A stretch of DNA of 64,000 nt from Molossus alvarezi (taxonomy: Eukaryota > Chordata > Mammalia > Chiroptera > Molossidae), in the NCBI GenBank assembly GCA_037176705.1, contig CM073885.1, positions 89,581,001 through 89,645,000 on the forward strand. Direction: 5' to 3'. Of the stretch, positions 46,833 to 56,512 are shown in pieces. The notes under the pieces were generated by a model. It saw only the letters and a program-made list of their open reading frames with translations, was not told the DNA's origin and ran no database searches. The position numbers were made by a program, and so were the translations under genes. How positions within the stretch are numbered: position 1 is the first letter of the stretch; each line of letters opens with the position of its first letter.

Positions 46833-47105
46833 TGCCCTGGCTGGTTTGGTTCAGTGGTTAGAGCATCAGCCTATAGACCAAAGAGTCCTGGGTTCGATTC
46901 CGGCCAAGGGCACATTCCTTGGTTGTGGTTCGTCCCCAGCACCGGTTAGGGTGGCAACCAATTGATGTGTCTCTCTCACATCAATGTTTCTCTCTCTTTC
47001 TCTCTCTCCCTCCCTTCCTCCCTCCCTCCTTCCCTCTCCCTTCCCCCCTCCCACTCTGTCTGAAGATAAATGCAAAAATATCCTCGGGTGAGGATTAAAA
47101 AAATA
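46833..47105 (+). mobile_element. Ves-type SINE, type A
   Basis: GCCCTGGCTGGTTTGGTTCA head, CT/CCT-rich stretch and ATATCCTCGGGTGAGGATT box. It is the last SINE before the SINE-free zone. Confidence 0.93.
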
Positions 47106-49198
47106 AATAAAACAATTTTCTTTTTTTTTTTTGAATTGCTAATGACATTTTTATGCTTATGTAATCATGTGCTATAAATAACTATATTAACATTAATGGA
47201 ATGAATTTATAGAATACAAATTAATTTCCTCTACAAGGAAACAAGAGGAAATAAATTGAGTATTTACTGTGATAATCACATCCACTGTGGTGACAGGGGA
47301 TTATGAAAAGTAGAAATGTAGCTTTAAAGATTTTTTTCACATATATATGTAATAAATGCTGAGTGAGCAGCATGCTTGCTATATATAAATAAATATATGT
47401 GTATATGGAAATGGAAAAATGTAGTCATGATTAATTATAAATGAATATAAATACTAATTTTTTGTTTAATACAATTAATCTAAAACTTCAATAAAATTAG
47501 CAGTATAGCTCAGGCACTTCCCTTCATGTGCCCCTAAACTAGTCAACAGCTGATCAGAAATATCTCCGTAAAAAGAATATGTAATATAAAATAATTAGTT
47601 ATTATCTTAAAGTTATTTTATTACTTTATCAAGATTTGTGTTATTGAATATATAATTGTGAGTGGGAGGAATTGTGGCATTTTGTTCTGACTTGTCTTAT
47701 AAACAAATTAAGAGCTTAAAAGAAAAATATGTCCTTCTAACTAGCTAAAAATGCTTTTAGTAAATATTACCAAATGAATATTTTATATAATTATTCTTAA
47801 ACATAATTTTAAACTATTGATTTTATTGCTCTCAGCTGCTTTGATATTACCAATAACTTCATACCTAGATATTGGTAGGAAGGGTCAGCGCTACATATTC
47901 AGATTCAATAAGTAGTATAATCATTGAAAGTTTAAATACTGCTAGTATCCCTGTGTATATTTTCTATCAAATTTACTCTAGATCAGTTGCTGACTCACAA
48001 CTTCATTTTAGCAGCATCATGTAGGACCTGATTTAAATCAAATTATATAGCTTACTTTGATAAGTAGTAAGATACTCTAAATGTAGATGGATTTTACTTT
48101 TGGTATTATTTATCTAGGAGAAGTTGACTTGTATCTTCTCAATTATTTTCAGTAGTATTAATGATGACTGAGAAGTTTCATTATACATGTTATGTTTCTT
48201 TTGGTGTATTAATTTATATCATTATTCATAGGAATTTTTCAGAGTTGATAATTAGTTTGAGTTTTTATATACTATTTCCCTTTTAAATTTGTTCATGAAT
48301 TTTAAATGTGTTTTGATATGTTGAGTTGTTTTGTGTTACATTGACTTATATACTTTCCCCCTTGTATCTAAAGATTAAAATTTTGCTTTCAAAGCATGTT
48401 TGAAATGGTATTGAGAATTATTGCTTAGATTATAACTTATTGCAAAATATTTATATATTAATATAGTTAATCTGTTTATGATTTTAATGGCTCAAAGTAT
48501 TAGAAATTTAATTTAAAATTTTGTAGTTAATATAGATTAGGTATTTTATTTTTAAAGTATTGTAAATTAAAGGGAAATTAAAATAAAACAATTATAGTCA
48601 AAACTTGAAAGCTGGAAGGCATTCTGAATATCACATGAATTAACCTTTGCAGAAAGGAAATTGACATTGTTGGTGGTAGAACTGCCCTTTTTCTGGACCA
48701 TTGCTGTTATTGGAGGAATTTGGGCAATTTAAGGCTTTGTCTCAGTAAACTGATACATGGTATTACAGATGGAGACAATTTAATTTGAATGCTTATATTT
48801 ATCAGGGACTAGAATACCTAGCACTTCTAAACAAATATGATGCAAAGCAAAGGCTTTGCAACAATTTATAACATTTAAAAAATACTTTAGTTATAATTGT
48901 ATCGAAGTGATAAGTGATTTAAATAGACAATAGTTTTTGTGCCCCACCTCCTACCCTGGAATAATATATCTAGTGTACATTTATTTGATTTGTGGAAGAT
49001 TATGTTGCAGTTTCTAAATAAACACTTATTTATTACTACTCAATAATAGGGTTTTTTAGTGGAAGAAATAAAGAGGGAAGTGGGAAAATAAAAATTATAT
49101 TACTGTATTATAACTGTTAAGTGCTTACATTTCCCCCAGAATATTGTCTTGTACTGTATGATTTTTCAGCATTTAAGAAGCGGTTTTGTTCTTTATAG

Positions 49199-49332
49199 CT
49201 GAACCAATAACGTTTCCATCTGGAGGAGGCAAGTCATTTATTATGGGTTCTGATGATGTTTTGTTAAGTGTTCTGGGCCTTGGAGACCTTGCAGACTTGA
49301 CGGTAACAAATGATGCAGACTATAGTTATGAT
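49199..49332 (+). CDS. STRN3: STRN3 exon 10: linker to WD40 domain
   Basis: 134 nt after tctttatag, ending TATGAT|gtaagt. It encodes (A)EPITFPSGGGKSFIMGSDD, VLLSVLGLGDLADLTVTNDA and DYSYD, about residues 413-456. It begins with CT, which accepts the G from exon 7 (Ala, short isoform) or the A left by exon 8 (Thr). It lies between the alternatively spliced region and the propeller. Confidence 0.96.
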
Positions 49333-50645
49333 GTAAGTGCAGTTTTATTTTTAATTTTTTAATGATTTAATAGAAGGCTCCTTATTTTTGGAAACACTAA
49401 TAAAACAGAATTAATCTCAAGGTGCATGGAAAAGATAAGCTTGTGTGTCGATACATTGATTTGAAGTGACGTAGTTTGTTTTTTTTTTGTTTTTTTTTTT
49501 TACAACTAGTTTCTTTGTGGTGTTTAAATTTTTCTTAGGTATTGTGGTGGATTAGTTAGGAGTTAGGGATGATTGATTATCTTAAAATATTGGTTGATAA
49601 ATATTTTCTTGAGTAGTCAACTCTTTTATTTATTCCAATTAAGCCATATTTTGGTGTTAACAAAAGAAAATAGATAACCTGAACCACTTATTTATTTACC
49701 TTCAGGACACTTCTTTAAAAGCACATTTTATTTTTGGATTTTTTTTAAAGGATAAGTTAGCTTGTTGCCATTTCCTGATTTTTAGTCCTTCCCTTGAGGG
49801 ATGGAGAAAGGATGGAGGGGATATGGAAGGACCATGTTAGAGGTGAAACTAGTCTTGGATTAAATTTTTTATAGTCAGTGAACATTCAATTGAGAATTAA
49901 TTAAACTCGTTTAACTTTTATATGAATGAATTTGCAGTTTTTCAGCAAAATAATTTTTCCCATTTTAACAAATTCATATTTTTAGATTTTATACTTACGT
50001 TAGCTTGCGTAGTGGGCTGGATTATTCTTACTAATATTTTTAAAGTACATAAGGAACTAAATTCTAGTAAGCTTTGGGCTGCTTTGGAAGAGGTTTCATA
50101 GCCTATCTTTAGAGATGGAGAAATGAAGATAAAAAGATTAATCTTTTATCAATATCAATAATGATGATGAAACTATTCTTAGTGTCTTTAGTTCAGATTT
50201 TTGGGAAGTACCATAACTTGCTGCCTTTAAAAACTTTACATTGCTAATTTTCTAAATGACAACTGTACTATTAATATCGTACCCTTAGATATTTGGTAGT
50301 AATTTATATAATTTTTATTGTTTTCATGTAAGGTATTGCAGCATAGTAGGTTTTTTTTGTTATTCTCATCTGACATTTAATAGGACCTTTGGGTTTAGCC
50401 TGATGATTCAGTAAAACAGATTAAGGGACTCCATTTGATGTAGGTATTTCAAAGCTAATGAAATTACTCTTCTTAATCTTTATTAAATGATGAAGATTTA
50501 TTATAAGGTACATTAAATTTATACTGGACATTTTAGCAAAGCAGTATTAAATACATGTTTTAAACACACCAAAACAAACAAATAAAAATCCACATGCCTT
50601 CAGTTTACTATTTTTACCACTAAATATTGTGCTCTTTCTTTTTAG
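49333..50645 (+). other. STRN3: STRN3 intron 10
   Basis: 1.3 kb, AT-rich, without SINE or LINE insertions that I can recognise. It has T-runs at about 49480-49500. Confidence 0.88.
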
Positions 50646-50821
50646 TTGCCTGCCAATAAAGATGCCTTTCGAAAGACATGGAACCCCAAGTATACACTAC
50701 GTAGCCACTTTGATGGAGTACGGGCATTAGCTTTTCATCCTGTAGAACCTGTGCTAGTTACTGCCTCTGAGGACCATACTCTGAAACTTTGGAACTTGCA
50801 AAAAACAGTTCCTGCCAAAAA
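50646..50821 (+). CDS. STRN3: STRN3 exon 11: WD40 repeat 1
   Basis: 176 nt after tctttttag, ending CAAAAA|gtaagt. It encodes LPANKDAFRKTWNPKYTLRS, HFDGVRALAFHPVEPVLVTA and SEDHTLKLWNLQKTVPAK. The first WD40 unit is complete: SHFDGVRALAFHP, then VTASEDHTLKLWN with the diagnostic SxDxTxxxW series. KTWNPKYTLRSHFDG is a highly conserved striatin signature at the entry to the propeller. This is the longest exon in the window. Confidence 0.97.
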
Positions 50822-51011
50822 GTAAGTATTTTAAAGTTAGTCTTTTTTTTTTTTTTCCTTCCAAATTTGCCAGTAATTATAAGTATTCTTTATGGTCCCG
50901 TATCTTATACATAACTCATTTGATCTTACCTAATGACTCTTGAATGTCAACCAATGGTTTATGATTTTAATAGCTTTCTCCTCCCCCACTCTTTTTTCCC
51001 CCCTCTTTTAG

Positions 51012-51059
51012 GAGTGCCTCTTTAGATGTAGAGCCTATCTACACATTTAGGGCCCACAT
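51012..51059 (+). CDS. STRN3: STRN3 exon 12: short exon between WD repeats 1 and 2
   Basis: 48 nt after ctcttttag, ending CCACAT|gtaagt. It completes Lys and encodes SASLDVEPIYTFRAH plus two bases of Ile. YTFRAH is the start of WD unit 2 (the AH of the GH-type motif). The exon is flanked by the two smallest introns here, 190 and 324 bp. Its length is divisible by three, so skipping would keep the frame but remove the first strand of blade 2. Confidence 0.96.
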
Positions 51060-51383
51060 GTAAGTTTTATTGAATTAATACTTAATTAACAACCATACTT
51101 CGAACTTTTTGTTTTTAGTTTTTAGTTCACAAAGCTAACTATTATTTATCAGTCTACAGACCTTGTTAAATTATAATAAATGTTGTTTTATATTAGAAAA
51201 GATAGTTGAATAATGTTTTATTTGGTTAATAATTGTATTAGGAGAATATAATCATTACTATTCAGTGCACATGTTTTACCTTAAACAGTTTTTAGATACT
51301 AAAATTCAGAGTTTGGGGGATGCAAATGTGAATTTCTTTTTCAGGCTTTACAAATAATTTTTTTTCTTTTTTTCCTATAATAG
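51060..51383 (+). other. STRN3: STRN3 intron 12
   Basis: 324 bp with no repeat seen. The adjacent intron 11 (50822-51011) is 190 bp and is also free of repeats apart from a T-run. Confidence 0.9.
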
Positions 51384-51505
51384 TGGCCCTGTTCTATCAT
51401 TAGCTATTAGTTCTAATGGTGAACAGTGTTTTAGTGGTGGTATCGATGCAACCATCCAGTGGTGGAATATGCCTAGTCCTAATGTGGATCCCTATGATAC
51501 ATATG
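51384..51505 (+). CDS. STRN3: STRN3 exon 13: WD40 repeat 2
   Basis: 122 nt after cctataatag, ending ACATATG|gtaagt. It encodes IGPVLSLAISSNGEQCFSGG, IDATIQWWNM and PSPNVDPYDTY, about residues 531-571. FSGGIDATIQWWN completes blade 2. I recall PSPSVDP in human where this has PSPNVDP. Only about 30 bp downstream is a LINE-1 3' fragment, close to the donor site but without disrupting it. Confidence 0.96.
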
Positions 51506-51535
51506 GTAAGTGAAAGGTTCAAAACACTTTTTTTT

Positions 51536-51662
51536 GCTTTTTGCTTTTTTTATTTTTATTTTTGTTACAGATGTTTCTCCTTTTTTATCCCATTGACACC
51601 CTCCACCCCATTCCCCTCACCCCGTCCCTGGCTTTGTTGTCCATGTCCATTGGTTATACTAA
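51536..51662 (-). mobile_element. LINE-1 3' fragment, antisense
   Basis: TTTTGTTACAGATGTTTCTC, CATTGACACCCTCCACCCC and GTCCATGTCCATTGGTTATA, the same 3' end as at 6360 and 13931. It begins only about 30 bp after exon 13. Confidence 0.82.
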
Positions 51663-51867
51663 AACAAATTTTTTTAAGTGAATGGAGCTGGCAAAGTAAG
51701 CTTGTTTTAGACATGTACTAGCTTCCTCATTTAGTTATTTCATTTAATAGTAATTTACTTTATTAAAGAGAAAAATTATGAAATATGCCATGAATATTTA
51801 AGCCTATGAAAAGATACTTTATGGTGTCCCAAAATAAAAATCTATTATTAATTAAAACATTAATTAG

Positions 51868-52080
51868 TCCGGCTGGTGTGGCCCAGTGGTTGAGCATCGA
51901 CCCATGCACTAGGAGGTTGGTGGTTTGATTCCCAGTCAGGACACTTGCCCAGGTTGTGAGCCCGATCCCTAGTAGGGGGCATGCAGGAGGTAGCCAGTCG
52001 ATGTTCTCTCTCTCGTCCATATTTCTATCTCTCCCTCTCCCTCCCTCTAAAATCAGTAAAGAAAAAAAAATTTTTTTTAA
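51868..52080 (+). mobile_element. Ves-type SINE, type B
   Basis: GTCCGGCTGGTGTGGCCCAG head, GGGCATGCAGGAGGTAGCC core, AAAATCAGTAAAG tail. Flanked by ACATTAATTA / GCATTAATTT. Confidence 0.92.
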
Positions 52081-52276
52081 AGCATTAATTTTGATACTAG
52101 TTACAAAAAGAGGGAAATAAAATTTAGTATAAGGAACAATCTTTTAAACTTAAGAAAGCTTTTGTAGTTCAAAAATATTTAGTGGAAGACTAGAAATAAA
52201 CAGGGACAGTTAAGGGTATGTACCAGTACAACTTTTTAAAGGACAAGAAATTCCTTAATTTAAAAAAACAAAAAAC

Positions 52277-52499
52277 CGCCCTGGCCGGTTTGGCTCAGCG
52301 GTTAGAGCGTTGACCCACGGTCCAGAGAGAACTAGGTTGCAGTTTGTCCCCGGCCCTGGTTGGGGTTGTGCGGGAGGCAGCCACTCCATGTGTCCCTTTC
52401 ATGTCGATGTTTCCCTCCCTCCCTCCCTCCCTCCCACTCTATCTGAACAAAAATGGAAAAAAGTCCTCGAGTGAGGGTAAAAAAAATAAAATAAAAAAA
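52277..52499 (+). mobile_element. Ves-type SINE, type A, B-box region deleted
   Basis: GCCCTGGCCGGTTTGGCTC head jumps from CCAGAGAGAACT to AGGTTGCAGTTTGTCC, removing the GGTTCGGTTCC part. GTCCTCGAGTGAGGGT box. AAATTCCTTAATT flanks both sides (near 52248 and 52500). Confidence 0.92.
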
Positions 52500-52530
52500 G
52501 AAATTCCTTAATTAAAAAAAAACAAAACTG

Positions 52531-52694
52531 CCCTGGCCGGTTTGTCTCAGCAGTAGAGCATTGACCTGTGGACCAATGAGTCTTGAGTTCGATTCCGGTC
52601 AAGGGCCTGTACCTCGGTTGCAGTTTATCCTGACTCTGGTCGGGATCGTGCAGGAGGCAGCCAGTCGGTGTGCCCTTCCCACATTGATTGTTGA

Positions 52695-52748
<54 letters not shown>

Positions 52749-52832
52749 CCCACCCCCCTCTCTCCCTCCCTCCCACTTTATCTGAAGATAAATAGAAAAA
52801 TATCCTCAGGTGAGGATTTAAAAAAAAAACAA
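52531..52832 (+). mobile_element. Ves-type SINE, type A, long CT tract
   Basis: GCCCTGGCCGGTTTGTCTC head, about 50 bp (CT)n from 52698 and ATATCCTCAGGTGAGGATTT box. Confidence 0.93.
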
Positions 52833-52905
52833 CAACTTACAAGTGCCACTGTCCTACAAAAACACCTGTACATGTATTTAAATATATTTAAAAGGCATTG
52901 TTTGT

Positions 52906-53161
52906 TCTAGCTGGTTTTCTCAGTGGTTAGAGCATTGGCCTGTGAACCGAAGGGTTGTGGGTTCGATTTCTGGTCAAGGGCATGCCCCTGGGTTGCAGGT
53001 TTGATCTCAGGGTCGTGTGGGAGGCAATTAATTGATGTGTCTCTCTCACATCAATATTTCTATTTATCTCTCTTTCTCCCTCTCCTTTCCCTTTCACTCT
53101 ATCTAAATGTCGATGGAAAAATATCCTCGGCTGAGGATTAATAAAGAGAAAAAATTAAATA
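52906..53161 (+). mobile_element. Ves-type SINE, type A
   Basis: TTCTAGCTGGTTTTCTCAGTGG head and ATATCCTCGGCTGAGGATT box. TSD-like AAAAGGCATTGTTTG / AAAGGGCATTGCTTG. Confidence 0.92.
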
Positions 53162-53261
53162 AAGGGCATTGCTTGTAATTACAAAAAATTAAAACAAAAT
53201 GAATGTTTATCAGTATGAGAATAGTTAAATAAATGGTCTACTTAATGTTTGGTTTATTTTA

Positions 53262-53497
53262 TTTATTTTTTAATCCTCACCTGAGGACATTTTTGCATTT
53301 ATCTTCACATAGAGAGGGAGGAAGAGAGATAGAAACATCGATGTGAGAGAGACACATCAATTGGTTGCCACCCACTCAGCCCCAACCAGGGCCGAGGACA
53401 AACTGCAACCGAGATACGTGCCCTTAGTGGGAACTGAACCCAGGTCTCTCAGGTCCATGGGCCAATGCTCTAACTGCTGAGCCAAACCGGCCAGGGC
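53262..53497 (-). mobile_element. Ves-type SINE, type A
   Basis: AATCCTCACCTGAGGACATT box and GAGCCAAACCGGCCAGGGC. Exact 17 bp TSD ATGTTTGGTTTATTTTA (53245-53261, 53498-53514). Confidence 0.95.
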
Positions 53498-53633
53498 ATG
53501 TTTGGTTTATTTTAAAAGAACTTGAGGTCTTTGGTGTTTTTATATAACACGCACTTGGTGCCTAACTTTGCCAGGTTTAGTGTTAAGGACTACATCAAGA
53601 AGTAAGAATTAGTCTAATGGAAGTAATAGACTT

Positions 53634-53804
53634 GCCCTGGCTTGTTTGGCTCAGCGGTTAGAACATTGGCCTGTGGTCCAAGGGACCTGGGTTCGGTTCC
53701 CGCTAAGGGCTCGTACCTCGGTTGCAGTTTGTCCCCAGCCCTGGTTGTGTCGTGTGGGTAGCAACCACTTGATGTGTCCCTTTCATGTCCATGTTTCTCT
53801 CTCT

Positions 53805-53849
<45 letters not shown>

Positions 53850-53918
53850 TCCCTCCCTCTCCCTCCCACTCTATCTGAACAAAATATCAAAAAAATGTCC
53901 TCAGGTGAGGACATTAAA
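53634..53918 (+). mobile_element. Ves-type SINE, type A, long CT tract
   Basis: GCCCTGGCTTGTTTGGCTC head, CT/CCCT repeats to 53870 and TGTCCTCAGGTGAGGACATT box. Confidence 0.93.
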
Positions 53919-53942
53919 CAGATAAGCAAGAGGATAGTCTAT

Positions 53943-54198
53943 GGCCCTGGCCGGTTTGGCTCAGCGGTTGGAGCATCTACCTGCGGTCCAGAGAGACCCA
54001 GGTTCGGTTCCCGCTCAGGGCACGTACCTCGGTTGCAGTTTGACCCTGGCCCTGGTTGGTCGTGCAGGTGACAGCCACTCGATGTGTCCCTTTCACGTCA
54101 ATGTTTCTCTCTCTCCCCCCCCCCCCTTTCTCCCTCCCACTCTACCTGAACAAAAAAATGGAAGAATGTCCTCGGGTGAGGATTAAAAAAAAAAAACA
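53943..54198 (+). mobile_element. Ves-type SINE, type A
   Basis: GCCCTGGCCGGTTTGGCTC head, 13 bp C run and TGTCCTCGGGTGAGGATT box. Flanks AGAGGATAGTCTAT / AATAGGATAGTTAT. Only about 25 bp separate it from the preceding SINE. Confidence 0.93.
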
Positions 54199-54315
54199 AT
54201 AGGATAGTTATAAATTGTGATAAATGCTATGAAGATACAATAGATAGAGAGTAACAGGCGGAACCTTTAGATGAAGTCTAAAATAGTGACATTCAATCTA
54301 AAATATAAAAGGGAT

Positions 54316-54393
54316 GCGCCCTTAGTGGGAACTGAACCCGGCTCTCTGGACTGCAGGCGGACGCTCTAACTGCTGAGCCAAACTGGCCAGGGC
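54316..54393 (-). mobile_element. SINE head-only fragment
   Basis: Only the tRNA-like half of a type A SINE in antisense orientation (GCGCCCTTAGTGGGAACTGA to GAGCCAAACTGGCCAGGGC). The 3' half is absent. Confidence 0.88.
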
Positions 54394-54795
54394 AAGGGAA
54401 ATTTTAGTATAGTAATCCCTCTTTATCAGTAGTTTTGCTTTCCATCCTAGGTTGATCGCAGTCCAAAAATGTTAACTGGAAAATTTCAGAAATGAACAAT
54501 TCTTAAGTTTTACATTGCATGCTGTTCTTAGTACCACGATAAAATTGAGCACCATACTGCTCCATCTTGCCCTAGACATGAATCATCCCTTTGTCCAGTG
54601 TATCCACCCTGTATATGCTGCATGCCCATTAATGACTTGGTATCTACCTTGGTTATCAGGTCAGCTGTCTAGGAATGGCAGTGCTTATGTTCCAGTAACC
54701 CTTCGTTACTTAATTACTTAATAATAATGGCCTCAAAGTGCAAAAGTATTGATGTTGCCAATTTCAATTAGAGAAGCTATAAAATGCTTCCTTCA

Positions 54796-55025
54796 TTTTA
54801 ATTATTTTTAATCCTCTTGAGGATATTTTTAAATTGATTTTAGAGAGAGGGGAAGGGAGAAAGAGAAACATCGACATGAGAGAGAACTATCGATCAGTTG
54901 CCTCCTGTACGTGCCCCAACTGTGGATCAAATCTGCAACCTAGGTATGTGCCCTGACCAGGAATAGAACCCGAAATCAATTGGTGTATGGGATGATGCTC
55001 CAGCCAACTGAGCCACCTGGTCAGG
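54796..55025 (-). mobile_element. Ves-type SINE in Tigger
   Basis: AATCCTCTTGAGGATATTTT box, TATCGATCAGTTGCCTCCTG and ACTGAGCCACCTGGTCAGGGC. Tigger sequence GCTATAAAATGCTTCCTT / GCTATAAAGTGCTTCCTT is duplicated (54776, 55026). Confidence 0.92.
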
Positions 55026-55301
55026 GCTATAAAGTGCTTCCTTTAAGTGAAAATGTGGAAGTTTTCAACTTAATAAGGAAAGAAAAAATAATCATATGCT
55101 GAGGTTGCTTTTGATGAAATTGTGAAGAAATTCGTGCTTGAGCTGGACCCGGGGTAATTTGGGGCTTCTCAGTTACCTTCTCCAACAATGAGAGGCTCAG
55201 GAATACAACAGTTCACCTTTGAGCTGGACCCAGGCAATTGGGTCCTGTCCCCTATCCTTAGAATGCACGTTTTGCCTATTCCCACAATAGGAGTAATTTT
55301 C

Positions 55302-55865
55302 TTTCTTTCTTTTTTTTAATCCTCATCCGAGGATATTTTTCTATTTACAGTTGTCCCTCGTTTATCGTGGTTAATCCGTTCCAGACTCTAGCGGTTGCAC
55401 CTACCATTGAAGGATTCCTGGGGTGCTCAAATACATAGGCCTACAGTCCATATGTACAGTGATTTTAATTTTAATTTTAATACAGGGCTATATAATTGAC
55501 TCAGACAACCGAGTGTGCGCTATATCACTTTCACTGTCTCAATCAACTTTTTAATGAATATATTTGAAAAAACGGCGATAGAGTGATGCCGTGAAAGTCG
55601 AAGCACGAAGTGGCGAGGGACAACTGTATCTTCAGATAGAATGGGAGGGAGGGAGGGAGGGAGGAAGGGAGGGAGGGAGAGAGAAAGAGAGACTGAGAGA
55701 AACATCCATGTGAGAGGGACACATTGACTGGTTGCCTCCCGAATGACCCCGGCCAGGGCTGAGGACGAACTGAAACCGAAGTACATGCCCTTGACTGGAA
55801 TTGAACCCACAACTCTTCGGTCTGCGTGCCAACGTTCTAACTGCTGAGCCAAACCAACCGAGGCA
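55302..55865 (-). mobile_element. Ves-type SINE, type A, split by a small DNA transposon
   Basis: AATCCTCATCCGAGGATATT box to TTTCTATTTA (55347), then again from TATCTTCAGATAGAATGGG to GAGCCAAACCAACCGAGGC. TSD AGGAGTAATTTTC / AGGAGTCATTTTC (55289-55301, 55868-55880). The SINE is complete once the 279 bp element and one TA are removed. Confidence 0.93.
55348..55626. mobile_element. Non-autonomous Tc/mariner-type element (279 bp)
   Basis: Perfect 13 bp inverted ends CAGTTGTCCCTCG ... CGAGGGACAACTG, with TA on each side (55346-55347, 55627-55628). No coding capacity. It lies within a SINE, so it moved after that SINE was inserted. Confidence 0.93.
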
Positions 55866-56305
55866 GTAGGAGTCATTTTCAAAGGTGTAATCTTAAAAGA
55901 GTAAGACGTTGAGACCAGCTGGAGTGAATACATTACTGAACTCAGTTAAGGCCTCTATATACTTAAGATTCTACTAGTCTTGCTGCCACTCGAAACAAGC
56001 CTTTTATGTAACTTCCCTTGCTTATTAAATTTGCAACCTACCAAAAAAAGAAATTTGTGCTAGTTTACTGAAAGAGCGCATACACATAATTTATTATAGT
56101 ATATTGTAATAATTGTTCTGTATTATTAGTTATTGTTATTAATCTTTTTAAACTTTATCATAGGTTTGTATATGTAGGAAAACATACAGGGGTGGGGAAA
56201 AGTAGGTTTATAGTTGTTCTTGTGGAAAAAGACATTCCCTTAAAGATAAATCACAAAGATATAAAATAACAATAATAATATAAATAATACAATAATAAAG
56301 AAATA

Positions 56306-56512
56306 GCCCTGGCTGGTTTGGTTCAGTGGTTAGAGCGTCGGCCTGCAGATCAAAGAGTCCTGGGCTTGATTCTGGCCCCGGTTGGGGTCGTGTGGGTGGC
56401 ATCTAATCGATGTGTCTCTCTCACATCGATGTTTCTTTCTTTCTCTCCCTCCCACTCTGTCTAAAGGTAAATGTGAAAATATCCTTGAGTGAGGATTAAA
56501 AATAATAATAAA
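56306..56512 (+). mobile_element. Ves-type SINE, type A, internally deleted, in Tigger
   Basis: GCCCTGGCTGGTTTGGTTC head, deletion between GATTCTGGCC and CCGGTTGGGGTCG, ATATCCTTGAGTGAGGATT box. Confidence 0.92.

Larger units (their letters stand above)
36426..49198 (+). other. STRN3: STRN3 interval between exons 8 and 10
   Basis: 12.8 kb in which one more alpha-specific exon (about 47 codons, residues about 366-412) would be expected. I searched by eye for codons of TKLYDMIADLGDDELPHIPS and EGARAEEA between AG and GT and did not find them. It contains eleven SINEs or SINE remnants, a (TTTCC)n/(TTTTTAC)n tract and two diverged ancient repeats. About 36540-38100, 41015-42530 and 47110-49198 look repeat-poor. 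Confidence 0.75.
55139..56047 (+). mobile_element. Short poly(A) retroposon in Tigger, LTR-like 3' end
   Basis: About 350 bp of its own sequence (55139-55301 and 55868-56047) interrupts Tigger. It is flanked by AAGAAATTCGTGCT / AAGAAATTTGTGCT (55125-55138, 56048-56061) and ends in seven A's, about 15 bases after ATTAAA. Near its 3' end TCTATATACTTAAGATTCT and CTTGCTGCCACTCG resemble an LTR promoter/R region. GAGCTGGACCC occurs twice near the 5' end. No coding frame. Its family is unknown to me. Confidence 0.5.

Noticed and set aside
52399..54071. Open frames of 125-141 codons with Arg/Glu or Leu/Ser repeats
   Set aside because: They run through GA/CT tracts of SINEs, which lack stop codons by composition.
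55139..56047. Complete endogenous retrovirus
   Set aside because: Only about 350 bp of non-SINE sequence, no gag, pol or env reading frame, and LINE-style poly(A) and duplications.
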